Shown in pieces: positions 1 to 11,349 of a DNA stretch of 61,844 nucleotides. Below the pieces are notes generated by a model, which ran no database searches, had not been told where the DNA came from, and worked only from the letters and a program-made list of their open reading frames with translations. This stretch comes from Rhizophagus sp. LPA8_4_AMF. Lineage: Eukaryota > Glomeromycota > Glomeromycetes > Glomerales > Glomeraceae. The DNA lies in the NCBI GenBank assembly GCA_021464525.1, contig JADRCO010000057.1, positions 1 through 61,844 on the forward strand, in the 5' to 3' direction. Position 1 is the stretch's first letter. Each line of letters begins with the position of its first letter. Made by a program: the position numbers and the translations under genes.

Positions 1-3000
1 AAAAAATGATGATGATGAAATTTTTTTTTTTTTTTGTTTGTAAATAATATTTTTTTTTTTAACTTACAACAAAGTTTCACGGAAAATTTCCATTTGTATA
101 TTAGAAGTTTGATTGAGATTTTCAAGATTCATGCATGATTTCTAAAGCGATTTCTTAAACCAAACTGTGATTGGATGATGTACAATGATGAATGATTGAT
201 TTTAATTTGCGTTCACACGCTTATCAAAAAAAACTTACCAATATATTACACGAAATTCCATCAAAATTTTCGATATATTGGCCTTTAACTTACCAAATTA
301 AGTTACCATAATTTTTATTATTAACCTTAAATTCTTTTTGAATGAGGCTGTTAACATTTTAAACAAGGAAAATAAGGGAAAATAACTTGCATATCAGTTT
401 GTAATCGATAAACGCGTCGAACTAAGAAAAAAAAAAAAATAAAATTTTATATGCATATTCCTGTATGTATTAAACATAAATATAAAGTACAATAGGAAAT
501 TTTCAAAAAATCATTTTTATTATTTATAATTCCCAATGAATAAGGAAAATTCCAAAGAAGGTCGATTATAATATTTGTACGAGTCTCCTGATTAAAGTAT
601 TAGTAATTAATAAAAAAGGAAATAAGAAAAAAAAATCATATATAGATATATATATTATATTTATTTATTTACTTTTGATTAAATAATCATCCAGGGGGGA
701 GTAATAAAAATAATGAATTTCAACTTATGGAAATAATGGAAATAATGAACGAAAAAAGAATGAAAGTAAAGAAAAAAATTAAAATATACATATACATATA
801 TATACAGTATAATATATACGTACAAATTTAAACCAAATAAAAATTCTAACCTAAATAAGCTGTAAAAAAAAGAGAAAACGGTAAAGTAAATTCTCCTTAT
901 ATAGGTTCAGTTTATAACTTTAAAAAAAAAAGGGTTTTTTATCGCGTAGTGTTTATACTAAAAAAAGAATTAGAATTACTAATACATAATTGAGTGACAA
1001 TACCGGTACTCTCTTGAGAAAAAAAAAAAATTTTTAAAAAAATTACTAATGGTTGGTTTATATATCGGGTACTTAAGAAAAATAAATTCTCCCATTAATT
1101 TAACCGGTCTATTGTTTACTATGACGGAAATCTTTTAAACGCTTACCCGATAATTTTTTTATCGATTGGTCATCAGCTGATTATTGTACCAAAATTGACT
1201 ATAATGCAATTTTAAGCGAGATTTGCATATATATGGATAAATTAAATCATGATTAGAAGTAATACATCTTACATCATATATATGCCATGTCCATATAAAC
1301 AATTACGTAATAGTCGCTGTATTTAATTTTACGGGGTCGTTTAACTCGCAGGTTCATTATTCTCCGAAAGGGTTTGTTAATTCGTGTAACGGCCAAGAAT
1401 TTCGATAATTGTTGAGTTACGTTTAACCAAAATGTATCGTATATAACCTAGTAAGAAGGATGTTCCGTAGGTAAGTTACAGTAACTTAGGAAATGTTGTA
1501 AACCGAAGATTATTAATTATTGGTACGTGACGTATACATCGGGCAAAGCCCCACATAACGGGTATCAGGTTAATCTATCCCGGCATACATTTTATCCGTA
1601 ACCTTATAAAAGAACTTACATATTATAATATTACAAATTTAAATGTAGAAAATAAAATGCACATTTTAAGAATCTTTTAGGTACTAGTGAATTCATAAAT
1701 ATTGGCGTAATGTATGTATTATTGGGAAGGTAGGAAATCCCTGGTGACGATAGCACATGGATACCCCGAATGAATCCCGAAAGGTCATCATGCACCTGTA
1801 TATGGTATGTTATTGTTAGGAATCTCCGATGTTACTCCCCGTGAAATAAATGTCGTATCACTAGATTGTTCATCAGCAGGTGATTTTTTTTTTATCTTTA
1901 TTCTACTAATTTAAATAAATAATAAAGGTAGTGAATCAGATAACGATGAAATGAAATATCAAAATTGGAAATTCTCAAAAGTTTTTTTTATAATTTAATC
2001 ACAATTGTGCCGCAAAATTTATTCAAAGTAATTTTATTATTTATATTATATATTTAAGTGATTGCATTAAATGTTACAATAATATGAATTATGGCTTAAA
2101 AAAAAAAAGAACTCTCACCTATTAATGACAATAAAATATTGTACAGAAACTGAGATATGTTAAACAATGCTTATTGCTTATTGAATCGGAGATTTCCGGT
2201 TATCAGCCCGGAGGGACCGGGAAATAAATAAACAGAAGGTTCCTGATCACAAACTCAAATTACGAATAGTTTAACCATGTGTAAAAGTAAGGAATTTTTA
2301 GATATCAATAATTATAAATAATATAAAGACAAAGTATTTCCGTCAAAATTTGATATTTACTCATGATTAAACATTGTCCATTGTCCGTACAGTTGGTTAA
2401 ACATATTTTTGTATGTACACGAACACTTACAATTTACAATATAGAGATGAGGCTTATCATTTAATTCAGAGAATTTTAAATTATACATTTTTTACATTTA
2501 TCGACATCAATTAGAGTGTAGACTACGAAAAAAAAAATAGTGGTCTAAATCTGCAAGTACGGTCACAATTTAATATTTCAAAGAATCGTTTGAATAAAAG
2601 ACAATATTAGTTATTGGAAAAAAAAAAATTGAAATTTAATTGTTAGTAAAAGCATCCAATTATTGAAAATGACAATAAGCCGTATCAATCTTGAAGTAAC
2701 GGGCAATTTTCCAACAACCATTTTCTTGACGTACCTTTGACCTGACAACGATTGCTTCAACACGACAAATTATTGAACGTTATTTTTATCGATATTATTG
2801 GAAGAGACTGATATTTCGTAATGATAAAAATATGATTGTTGGGTGAATATCCAATTTTATATAGTAAGTACATAATATTTAATATATTGATATAATACGA
2901 TATGATATCTCAAGTCTTAACAACATATATTCCATCAGATATTTTACCGAAACTTAAAGAAGAAAGTGGACAACAAAATTGTTCAGAAACGAAAGTCAAA

Positions 3001-4170
3001 GAAAGAAAAATGGACCAATCATTTCGTTTTCGGAAAATGTCCTGTAAGTAAAAAATTTCATTCGATAATATGCCATGTCGGCATCATTAATAACGGTAGA
3101 TTTCATAGGGCGAGTTCGTTATATGGATTAGATCTATGAACTCTCTTCAATTCACATGACGAGGCATACGAGATTGTTAAGGATTGACTTAATTGTCTTA
3201 ATTGATCTTAATTTATTGATACCTTAGTGCTTTCATTGTTCAAAATTGCTTTTATTAATTATCTTGAAAAAATACTTGACGCATAAGAAGAGTAAACGAA
3301 GAATCGTTCTAGGATCAAGGAGTTAGTTGATTGTAATTGAATATATCAAGATTCCTAAGCTTTATTATTGAGCTAAACAATGTAAAATGATATATTTTAT
3401 TATATACAAAATACATAATTCCACTAAATGGCTTGATCGTGAATTATCACAATTATTGTAGGTATAAAAAAAAAGTTTAACATTTCATATCCTAAATAAT
3501 TTGATTAAAAATAAATAAATAAATATTATTATTATTATTTTAATAATTATTGAATTTTCATTTTTTTTTTTATATGTAATTCCAGCCGTGAAAAAAATGT
3601 ATACAGTTTAATAGAAAAATGTACTGTATTTGGCAGCCTCTGACCTTTTTATATAATATATTTAAATATCCTATAATAAATTATTAAAATATTACGCCTT
3701 TACTTAATTTCTTTTATTTATACGGATACAATTAATTATCATGAATTGATAATACGAGCATTATTATTGAATTAGGTATATTTTATTATAAATAACTATC
3801 AAACGTTCTTCAAAAGTTTTCCATGTAAATTCGCGAATTACATTTGATCATTGATTGGTTCAAATCAATGGAGAAAGTGTAGAGAAGGTTTAGTACAAAG
3901 TACGTAATTCCACAAATAGATAAACATCTTCAACATGTCAATAATCTTCTTATTAGATATTTATCAATGTGCAAGTCCGAAAACAACCCACATTATGGAA
4001 CTAATTGTTTCTTTTAAATCATTCTTTGTACGTCAATACCAGTCATTATCTAAGTATCAGAAGAAAAACTGATTGGTCAATTTCATGGATTATATTGACA
4101 TCCTCTTTGACATCCTCAATCTTTTTCTTCTAAATACCAAAAATTTGTTAAAAAAAAAAGATTAAGACGC
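1..4170. other. A+T-rich intergenic stretch, no gene seen
   Basis: No frame on either strand carries a convincing protein or a chain of spliceable exons. The stretch is dominated by A and T runs and short ATATAT tracts. Around 1300-1830 the base composition is less extreme, and 1740-1785 resembles part of a bacterial or organellar 5S rRNA (see findings). Nothing else stands out. Confidence 0.6.
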
Positions 4171-4176
4171 GAGTGA

Positions 4177-4235
4177 GATCTTAAGCTAGAATCGAACTAG
4201 CCAAAGCACTGATATGCTCTCCACCAGGATAAGAT
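4177..4235 (-). repeat. tRNA-like segment (tRNA relic or SINE head)
   Basis: Read on the minus strand, this 59-base segment has a perfect five-pair T stem with loop TTCGATT (GCTAG/CTAGC), which also forms a pol III box B. It has a box-A-like TGGTGGAGAGC, and ends that pair over six bases (ATCTTA/TAAGAT) like an acceptor stem. It is too short for a normal tRNA, because the anticodon arm is not recognisable. It could be a degraded tRNA gene, a mini tRNA-like structure, or the head of a tRNA-derived SINE. A T-rich stretch follows on the minus strand. Confidence 0.35.
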
Positions 4236-4515
4236 TAATAAAAAACTCATCTGTTTTCTTAAACTTTAAACACATTGGAGAAAGAAAAGAAACAGATCAA
4301 AAGAAAAAATCTCCTTTATGAGAAAGAAAAATGCGCTAAATTTTTTATTTAATGAATAATTTTGGCTTTTTCCATTTAAAATAATTACCCGTGAACAATT
4401 CGGACATCTCCTGTTTCAGAGTTTTGAGGGGAATGGTAAAGAAGGTACATAGTTAGTTCCTCCTTCAGAACTAGCAGACTTTACTAATAACAAAGTTAGG
4501 ATGTTTCTCCTAGGC

Positions 4516-4711
4516 CAAAAAGGGACTCTCCGACTCAATTGAGTAATCCTCTCCTCAACATGCTTAGGAGTTACCTTCACTTTGCAAAATAAAAAACACA
4601 CTCAATAACTCAGCTGAGCAGCTGGGGAGCAATTCTCTTAAGTCAAAAGGAACTCCCCGACTCAATTGAGTTATCCATTCCATAACTTGCTTAGGAGATT
4701 GCAAAATAAAA
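4516..4711. repeat. Diverged direct duplication, two copies of about 75 bases
   Basis: Copy 1 (about 4516-4591) and copy 2 (about 4643-4711) share in the same order the blocks CTC.CCGACTCAATTGAGT, TGCTTAGGAG and TTGCAAAATAAAA. The block is more G+C-rich than its surroundings. A 61-codon minus-strand frame crosses copy 1, but it resembles nothing known to me. It may be an old local duplication or a dead repeat. Confidence 0.5.
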
Positions 4712-5053
4712 TTAATGTCTAATTGGCAAACTCAGAGGGATGCCAAGGTCATCTACAACATGTGGCTTAGAGAGTTCATCATCAAGAAAATTGATGGTTA
4801 GCAGTAATACGTTAGCATAATAATGAAACTGCAGAGCACTTATTCTCATTTCTCAACCCAGGTAATTTTTCTTTCAATCATTAATCTTCAGCAGATTCCT
4901 GCAAAATTCAGCTACACGCAAATAGTCCACTTTAGGTTCTGTATAACATGATGTTTTTTTTTAATTGCGTTAGATAATTTAAGGATTCATACCATAATAC
5001 CTTTCAACATTATTTGGAAAACACATTACAAGTAAATATTCTTACTTGTGCAG

Positions 5054-5134
5054 GTTTACCTGACGCTTCGCTCGCTACTCTTCAAACTTCCTCCACCCGC
5101 TATTACGCTGTAGCTGTTCCCAACTCAGTTGAAG
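5054..5134 (+). pseudogene. Isolated exon-like segment of unknown origin
   Basis: An 81-base G+C-richer block lies between a good acceptor (CTTGTGCAG) and a donor (GTGAGG). Only one of its three forward frames is open, reading as a short peptide containing PDASLATLQTSS and YYAVAVPNS. No partner exons were found on either side and no family is recognised. It is probably a leftover exon of a lost gene or repeat; chance is possible. Confidence 0.25.
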
Positions 5135-6171
5135 GTGAGGTGTTGTGAAATAAAAGACTGCAGAGCCATAAGAAAAAAAAGCCCAAATGAGACCTATATA
5201 TATATATTTGTGATGTGTATCGATATTACAGTATTAATTTTTACTAACTATGACTTTTATTATTTTACTATCGATATTACTAAATACTAATTCCGATATC
5301 AACATCACATAATCAGAATATTGTTATTTTACTATCGATACTACGACATCACTAAGGGTACTAGTATAAGAACTGAATCAGATGCAACTTATACTCTCAT
5401 GGTCATGAAGATATATTATTCCCCTGATTATTTTTTATCTGAAAATAGAGAAGATACTGGGAATAACGTAATTTATAAATAGATCCTGCGTCCTTGTATC
5501 TGATTTCAACTTTTGTCATATTAGTCGCAAGATTAATCGAAATAGGAGATTGTATGCCAATGCAAATAATATTGACCGGTTATGCAATTTTTACTGCATA
5601 ATTAATATAAAATTAACAATTAATTAAATCTGTAGCTTTATTATTTTTATTATTTGATGATTAACGCTTTATAATGAAATTCTTATTATCATTGAATATA
5701 AAATTTTTTTTTTAGCGTATATGAACAAAAAAAAAGTTTGGATATTAAAATCTAAAAATCCGTTCGTACATTTTTTTGAAGTATCACAATTTAACAATTT
5801 GTCAAAGAAATACATTATCTGCTATAACTGTAGTACATTACGATTAGAATATTTTTCTTTTAAAATCATGACGTATTTTTACAGCTTTGACGCTTTACTT
5901 CTGGTAAGTTTCTAACGTCGTTTTATTAATCAGCATTAACTGTTTTCGGTAATTTTTTTTAACATTGCCATATTTTATTTGTTAACTCTCTCTTTAAATT
6001 CTTTTCAGCTTTTAATTAATGGCTTTAGATTTTGGCAGTAAACGGTAAGTTCAAAACACTTTGAGTTTTTCTTTAGAAATTTATCTTCTTAAATTAACTA
6101 TCTTCTTTTTTCATTGGTTTTTTCATTTCAATTTCATTTCTTCATTCGTTTTGGACTTCACCTTTTTTATT

Positions 6172-6318
6172 TCATTTTTCACTTTTCCCTCCCAATGCCA
6201 GAAGATCCTTGGCATTTTCTAGCCGGGCAACGTCATTGTCCATAGGATCGTCTTCCCTGTAATCCTCACGGTCCTCCCTCGGTCGGTCAGCTAGGTCTTC
6301 CGAAGTCTTCGCCATCAT
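6172..6318 (-). CDS. Small, highly charged ORF of unknown function
   Basis: A 48-residue minus-strand frame starts with two adjacent ATGs (the second gives MAKTSEDLADR) and ends at 6172. It is rich in Asp, Glu and Arg (EDREDYREDD) and clearly more G+C-rich than the flanking DNA, which suggests a different origin from its surroundings. There is no recognised domain. It sits between two pyrimidine-rich tracts, just upstream of the polymerase fossil at 6416-6605; any link is unproven. It may be the N-terminus of a repeat-encoded protein. Confidence 0.3.
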   Translation of the reverse strand: MMAKTSEDLADRPREDREDYREDDPMDNDVARLENAKDLLALGGKSEK

Positions 6319-6415
6319 TTATCGTTTTCCCATTCCTTATTGTTTCTTTCATTATCCTTTCGACTTTCATTATTAATTTTCATTCCCCTTTCGTTCCTCA
6401 TCGTTCTTTTCATTC

Positions 6416-6605
6416 CTACAATGATACCCTTAAGGCACGATATGGCGATAAAATCCAGTTATGTTATACTGATACAGATTCATTCCTCGTGCAAATCCAA
6501 ACTGAGGACATCAACGCGGATCTCATAGATATAGCCGACCAATTCGATTTTAGCGATTATCATCCAGTTCGAGAAGCATTAAGTGATAAAGCTGAAAACT
6601 TTTCT
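6416..6605 (+). mobile_element. Fossil fragment of a protein-primed family B DNA polymerase (Polinton/Maverick-like)
   Basis: The translated fragment contains the family B polymerase motif YTDTDSF preceded by ARYGDKIQLC, the arrangement of the catalytic motif C region of Polinton-type and linear-plasmid polymerases. Only a short piece of one domain is present, with no capsid, integrase or terminal repeat near it. It is a broken, old remnant. A linear-plasmid polymerase is the main alternative to a Polinton. Confidence 0.5.
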
Positions 6606-7979
6606 TTTTCATCGTTCTTTTTATTCCCCTTTCGTTCTTTTCGTTTCATTTTCATCCTTCATCATCCTTTCGTTCCCTTTCGTTCTTTTCATTTTCCTTT
6701 CATCCTCAATTGTTCTTTTCACTATCCTTTGATTCTTTATCGTTCTTTTCATTCATCTTTCATCATTATTTTCATTCCTCTTTCATTTTCCATCGTTCTT
6801 TTCATCATCTTTCCATCTCCCATTCATCTTTTTCCTCCATTTTTCTTTATTGAAAATCATTTCCATAATGATTCTTTTTTTTTCAAGCAGGTAAAGGATT
6901 GGACGATTAGTTCTTGGATCAACCTTATACGAACTCATACTACATTTGCTTTGTCTGAAAAGAGGCTTCAAATGGTCTTCATTTCTTTAGTAAAAGGTGG
7001 GATACGTATAATTTTATCTGTCGGCACCCTGGACCATTGAGTGTAGCATATTTTCTTGCCGCATTAATAGTTGTAGGTGAAACCTAAATTAACATCATCG
7101 AATTTATTTAGAATATTTCACAAAATATACTCATATTATATTACTACAAGTCTATTTTATGTGCAATAACGGACAAATTCGTCGTGTCCCATCAGGATCC
7201 TTTGGATTTGTGTTAAACTTTTCGCAAAACAATTGTGACCACTTGATGGATATAGATTTATAAAGTCTAGTTGAAAGAGATTCTTCAAAGCATTATTATC
7301 ATCTGTAGGATCTAAAGATCGAGCCCAAAATTTATGCTGTTTTTCATATGAATTTAATTTAATGTAAGACGAAATAAATCAGTAATAAAATACAATTACC
7401 GGAGATACTTAACTATTAAAAAGTGTTATCTGCGATCACTAAATTGATAATTTTTTAAATCTGTAAGGACTGTATTTATTTCAATAATATTTCCATCAGA
7501 CTCCTAGTTTAAATAATTTCAAACAATTTATTCCAACAAATAATTCGTCTTTTGAGATGATATTCGTATAAACTATTCATTAGTTTTTCATAACTCCATT
7601 GAATGGTTGACACTTTGGAATATATAATCGTCGTAACGCAGATCGCGTATAATGCATGCTCAATCCAAATAATTGTGTACCTTGGAATTTTCCAAAATTC
7701 CAATTTTTTTGTCAAACTTCCACAGGTAAACTACCTTCATAATGTGAAATTTTAGCAATTATTATTACATACTTCTACTATGGATTTGTTTCTTATAAAT
7801 TTTTGAACAAAAATACAACGCTCTTTTCTAAAAATATGAATAAAAGAAGCGATATATCCTTCTCCAGCACTCATTCAACTTTCTTTTTTTTAGAAATACC
7901 TAAACCAAAAACCATACCAGTCTATTAATATAAAAAGGGCAGAATTCTATATCTTGTAATATTTCAGTAAATATTAATT

Positions 7980-8290
7980 CCTTATCAAACCCATAACCAT
8001 TGAACCCGAAATTTTTGAGTTTTTAAAATTTGTCTATATAAAGAAGTAATTGTATTAGTTGGATTATCTTCAATTTCACTGAAATCAGAATCACATTGAC
8101 ATGTATAATCAGGTTGGTTCAAATCAAACTTGTTTCCTTCTAAAATACGCATAATAAAATTTTTTTCCATTTATTTCTACTTGTGTTTTCATACCAATCC
8201 GAATAGAATATATCATTTTCTATATCATTATTACTATTTATCGTTGGAATAAACCACCAATTTCGTGAATAATGTAAGCGGGGTTCTATT
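7980..8290 (-). pseudogene. Relic of an unclassified repeated protein family
   Basis: On the minus strand the translation has NWWFIPTINS and DIFYSDWYENTSRNKWKK followed, in another frame, by ILEGNKFDLNQPDYTCQCDS and DFSEIEDNP. This looks like the end of a protein family I recall as very common in Rhizophagus genomes, though I cannot name its function. The two parts lie in different frames and no start is visible, so the copy is probably dead. Whether the family is a host gene or mobile-element cargo is unknown. Confidence 0.35.
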
Positions 8291-8730
8291 ATTCCACAAG
8301 GAACTAACGTAACTGCTAGTTCGCGTCGGTTTTGTCATAAGTACGATAATATTTACACAATTTTTTAAATAATAACTTTTTGTATATTTTATTTGTAAAG
8401 TTGTTAACTTATAACGTTGACAAATACAGGGTTTTTTTTGGAGATTATATGAAAAAAATTGTTATTAACCGGCTTTTATGCACGTGCTACACATGATCGG
8501 TGAATTACGAATTAAAAATTGGTGGCACCCAGATAATTTCTTTTTTTTTAAATATAGAAGACTTTTCAGAAAAAAAAATTTCTCTTCGTAATTTTAAATA
8601 TAGATAGATACACACAACATATATGTATAATATATATACCTAATTTTTTTTTTTTTTTTTAGAAAAAAATATAGAATTTATTTATTTATTTTTTTATCGT
8701 TTCTCTCTATTTTCTTTAAAAAAAAGAAAA

Positions 8731-9707
8731 ATGACTACTTATTTTGATAACCTTCAAAGAAACTATACTGATGTACCTATTACGGAAGACGGTATTGAAA
8801 CTGTACCTTTTCTTGAAGCAACCGGTGGACTTGTGAAATTGTTTGGTATGAAAAAAAAAAATAAATAATTTATTTCTTTCTAAAATGTATAGAAATTTTA
8901 TTCTAAACTTTTTTTTTTTCCTTTTAGACTTGCTTGGTTCAAAGGCATTTAGTGTCGTTCAAAGTGATATGAATGGAAACATTGAGGTACGGTAATAGTT
9001 TTTAATGTTTTAATAGTTTTAATTTTTTTAATAGTTTTAATCGGGTTAATAGTTTTAATCTGTATAATAGTTTCAATCTATTTCAATAACCAATTTTAAT
9101 CATAATTCTTTTTATATAGAAAATTAAGAAACGTTATGAAGCTGAGCCAACAAAAAGCCATACTCTTGAAAAGTTGGTGATTAACGAACAAGGTGAAAAG
9201 AAACGTACCGCTACTGAGGGTTTATTGTGGTTAAAAAGGTTAGTAATTTTTTTTTTTTTATCGATCCTACCCATAAATTTCATATTATTTAATAAATTTC
9301 ATATAATTATAGAGGATTGGAATTTACTTCAGTAGCATTAAGACGTTCCATTAATGATGATAATGAAGAACTTACGGTTTCTTTTACTGAGGCTTATAGT
9401 GTTACTTTGAGACCATTTCATGGAGTGTTCGTCCGACCTATATTTTCAGTATGTCCTATCATTTTTATTTTTCTGCATACATGCATATATATGCATATAT
9501 TAAAAAAATTTTCTTTTTTTTTTTTGATCAATCAAGTTGGCAATGAAAGCTTGTCCTTATCGTAAAGAATTTTTTGGAAAATTGGGTGATGATCAAGAAA
9601 AAGTTAAACAACAATATGAAGAATGGTTATTAGCTTTTGAAAAAATTAATCAAAGATTAAATAACTTTTATACTGAAGGAGGTTATGATAAAGGTAAATT
9701 TGAATAA
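8731..9707 (+). CDS. GLTP: Glycolipid transfer protein (GLTP / HET-C2 family)
   Basis: Five exons: 8731-8845, 8928-8986, 9120-9238, 9313-9448 and 9537-9707, giving 199 residues, the usual size for a single-domain GLTP. GLTP-fold proteins carry one glycosphingolipid between membranes in the cytosol, and the fungal member HET-C2 is linked to heterokaryon incompatibility. The sugar-binding residues are all present with family spacing: Asp52, Asn56 and Lys59 (SDMNGNIEK), Trp95 (LLWLKRG) and His134 (RPFHG), matching human D48/N52/K55/W96/H140. The ATG follows an A-rich leader (AAAAGAAAAATG) and is the first in frame. The gene faces the TFIIA subunit tail-to-tail. Fusion to a PH domain (FAPP2 type) is not seen. 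Confidence 0.95.
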
Positions 9708-10056
9708 TATATAATAATAATTTATACATTATTAAAAATATTCATAAAATAAAGGAAGATGGAAAATATAATTTTGAAACAAAGCAAAATTAATTGGTTT
9801 TTATTAATAATGCAATCTATTAATTTTAATAAAATTTGTAATAATTTGTTGAGATCAATTGAAAATATTTATCTAATTTGTTGAAGATCAATTGGAATAA
9901 TATTTTTTTTTTTTAATAATTATCATCATTTTACAAATATATTATTAAAAGGATTTCCCACCAAATAATGAAAAAAAAAGTAAAAAAAAAAAAAATTATC
10001 TAAAAAAAAAAAAAAAAAAAACGAAAAATAAATTGAAAACAAAAATATATTCCTTT
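9708..10056. other. Shared 3' intergenic region
   Basis: 349 bases between the convergent stops of the GLTP and TFIIA genes. It has A runs of 9-18 bases near 9970-10020 and nothing gene-like. Confidence 0.7.
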
Positions 10057-10950
10057 TTAATTTTTGTTTTCAGCTTCACCAGGCTTCTTTGAATTACAAG
10101 CTACAATCTTGATTTTGTCAACAGGTAACGATTCATGTTCCAATTTGAAATTAGGATTCTTAATAATGAATGTCCATACTTCGTCACAAAATCGATAAGT
10201 ATGAAGATGTCCAGCCTGAAAATTCCAATAATTAAAGTTGTGATATATAAAATAAATTTTAATGAAACAAATTTTGATCAATCAAGAATTAAATTTACCT
10301 TAAAAGTTGCCTTATGTTTGACTTTATTTTCAAGAGATTCCGCTATACTTTTATCAAACTTGAATTGAATTATAAAATTTGATAAATTTGATTTTGTAAG
10401 TAATTTAAAAAACAAATGAGGATCACAAAAATCAAAAATCAAGATATATATCTAATTCACGGATCAAATCATAACCTAATTACTTATAGAAATGAATTGG
10501 AACGAAAAAAAAAAAAAAAAAATTTCTATTTCTTATATTTATTCATAATATTAATTTTTTAAAACATACTTGTAAAAGAACCTTCATCGCTAGTTGTGGA
10601 GAAATTTGGGCACTTTTAATTAACTCGTCAAGAGAATCTGTCAAGGCCTGACCAATACTTTTTTTATATAAATTAACATTTAAATAATTGTCAGTAAAAA
10701 AATAAAATAAAAATAATTAAAAATTATATATATATATTTTACATATAAAATTTTTAAAAAAACTTTATTATTAATTGATTTTCATTAACGATTGAGAGAG
10801 ATTTTTTTTTTTTTAAAAAAAAAAATACAATAAATACAAAAAAAAACCCGTTTTTTTGAAAAAAATAAACAGGTTTGTAACCCTCTTCTACAATAAAGTC
10901 CTTTGTAATACAAACCTGCTTCTGCGATAAAGTTCATAGTAATGAGTCAT
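10057..10950 (-). CDS. TOA2: Transcription initiation factor IIA small (gamma) subunit
   Basis: Four exons read right to left: 10916-10950, 10570-10657, 10299-10358 and 10057-10215, giving 113 residues, normal for TFIIA-gamma. It pairs with TFIIA alpha/beta and stabilises TBP on the TATA box in the nucleus. The first exon is only 35 bases ([11 protein letters not shown]) and joins the helical part ([25 protein letters not shown]). FDKSIAESL follows, then the beta-barrel half ([28 protein letters not shown]). The exon 1 donor is GTTTGT and the intron 1 acceptor AAAAAAAG is weak, but phase and family sequence fit exactly. Identity is clear from near-verbatim family motifs. Confidence 0.95.
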
Positions 10951-11349
10951 TGTAATAAAATGTTTTTATTGACAAAAAGGAACTTCTATTAAAATTTTTA
11001 CGAGTTGAAAAAAGTAGAGAGAAGTTTGCCTTTATAAAGGGGCTGATGATACAATTTTTGGGTTGATTCAACCAATGATTTTATTGTAATTTGTAATATT
11101 CCATTACATTCAAGCACGTGAATCCTACCCATTTTATATCTTATTATGGTAAATTGAATATATAACTTCTAAGGTGACAAATAATAACTTTATAGTTTAT
11201 ACAGTGTTTATACCTGAAAATACTTAATACTTTTTCAGTATGTGATAAATAGTCTTAATACATATATATACTGAGGATGATGATCATTAAATTTTGCCAT
11301 AAATCGTTAAAACCCAAAAATTTTTATTAATAAATAATTCAAACTTTTT
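10951..11349. other. Intergenic, no feature seen
   Basis: 399 bases between the TFIIA start and the phosphopantetheinyl transferase stop. It must hold the TFIIA promoter. A CACGTG lies at about 11116, but nothing else is interpretable. Confidence 0.6.

Larger units (their letters stand above)
6120..6850 (+). repeat. Pyrimidine-rich low-complexity tracts
   Basis: Three tracts (about 6120-6190, 6320-6420 and 6600-6850) are variations on TTTTCATTCCTTTCGTTC and are almost purely C and T on the plus strand. They flank the short ORF and the polymerase fossil. The frames crossing them are Phe/Ser/Leu-rich artefacts of the composition. Confidence 0.7.

Noticed and set aside
6489-7040. 183-codon frame rich in Phe, Ser and Leu
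   Set aside because: Most of it is translation of the pyrimidine-rich tract. Only the first 40 residues have real similarity, and they belong to the polymerase fossil.
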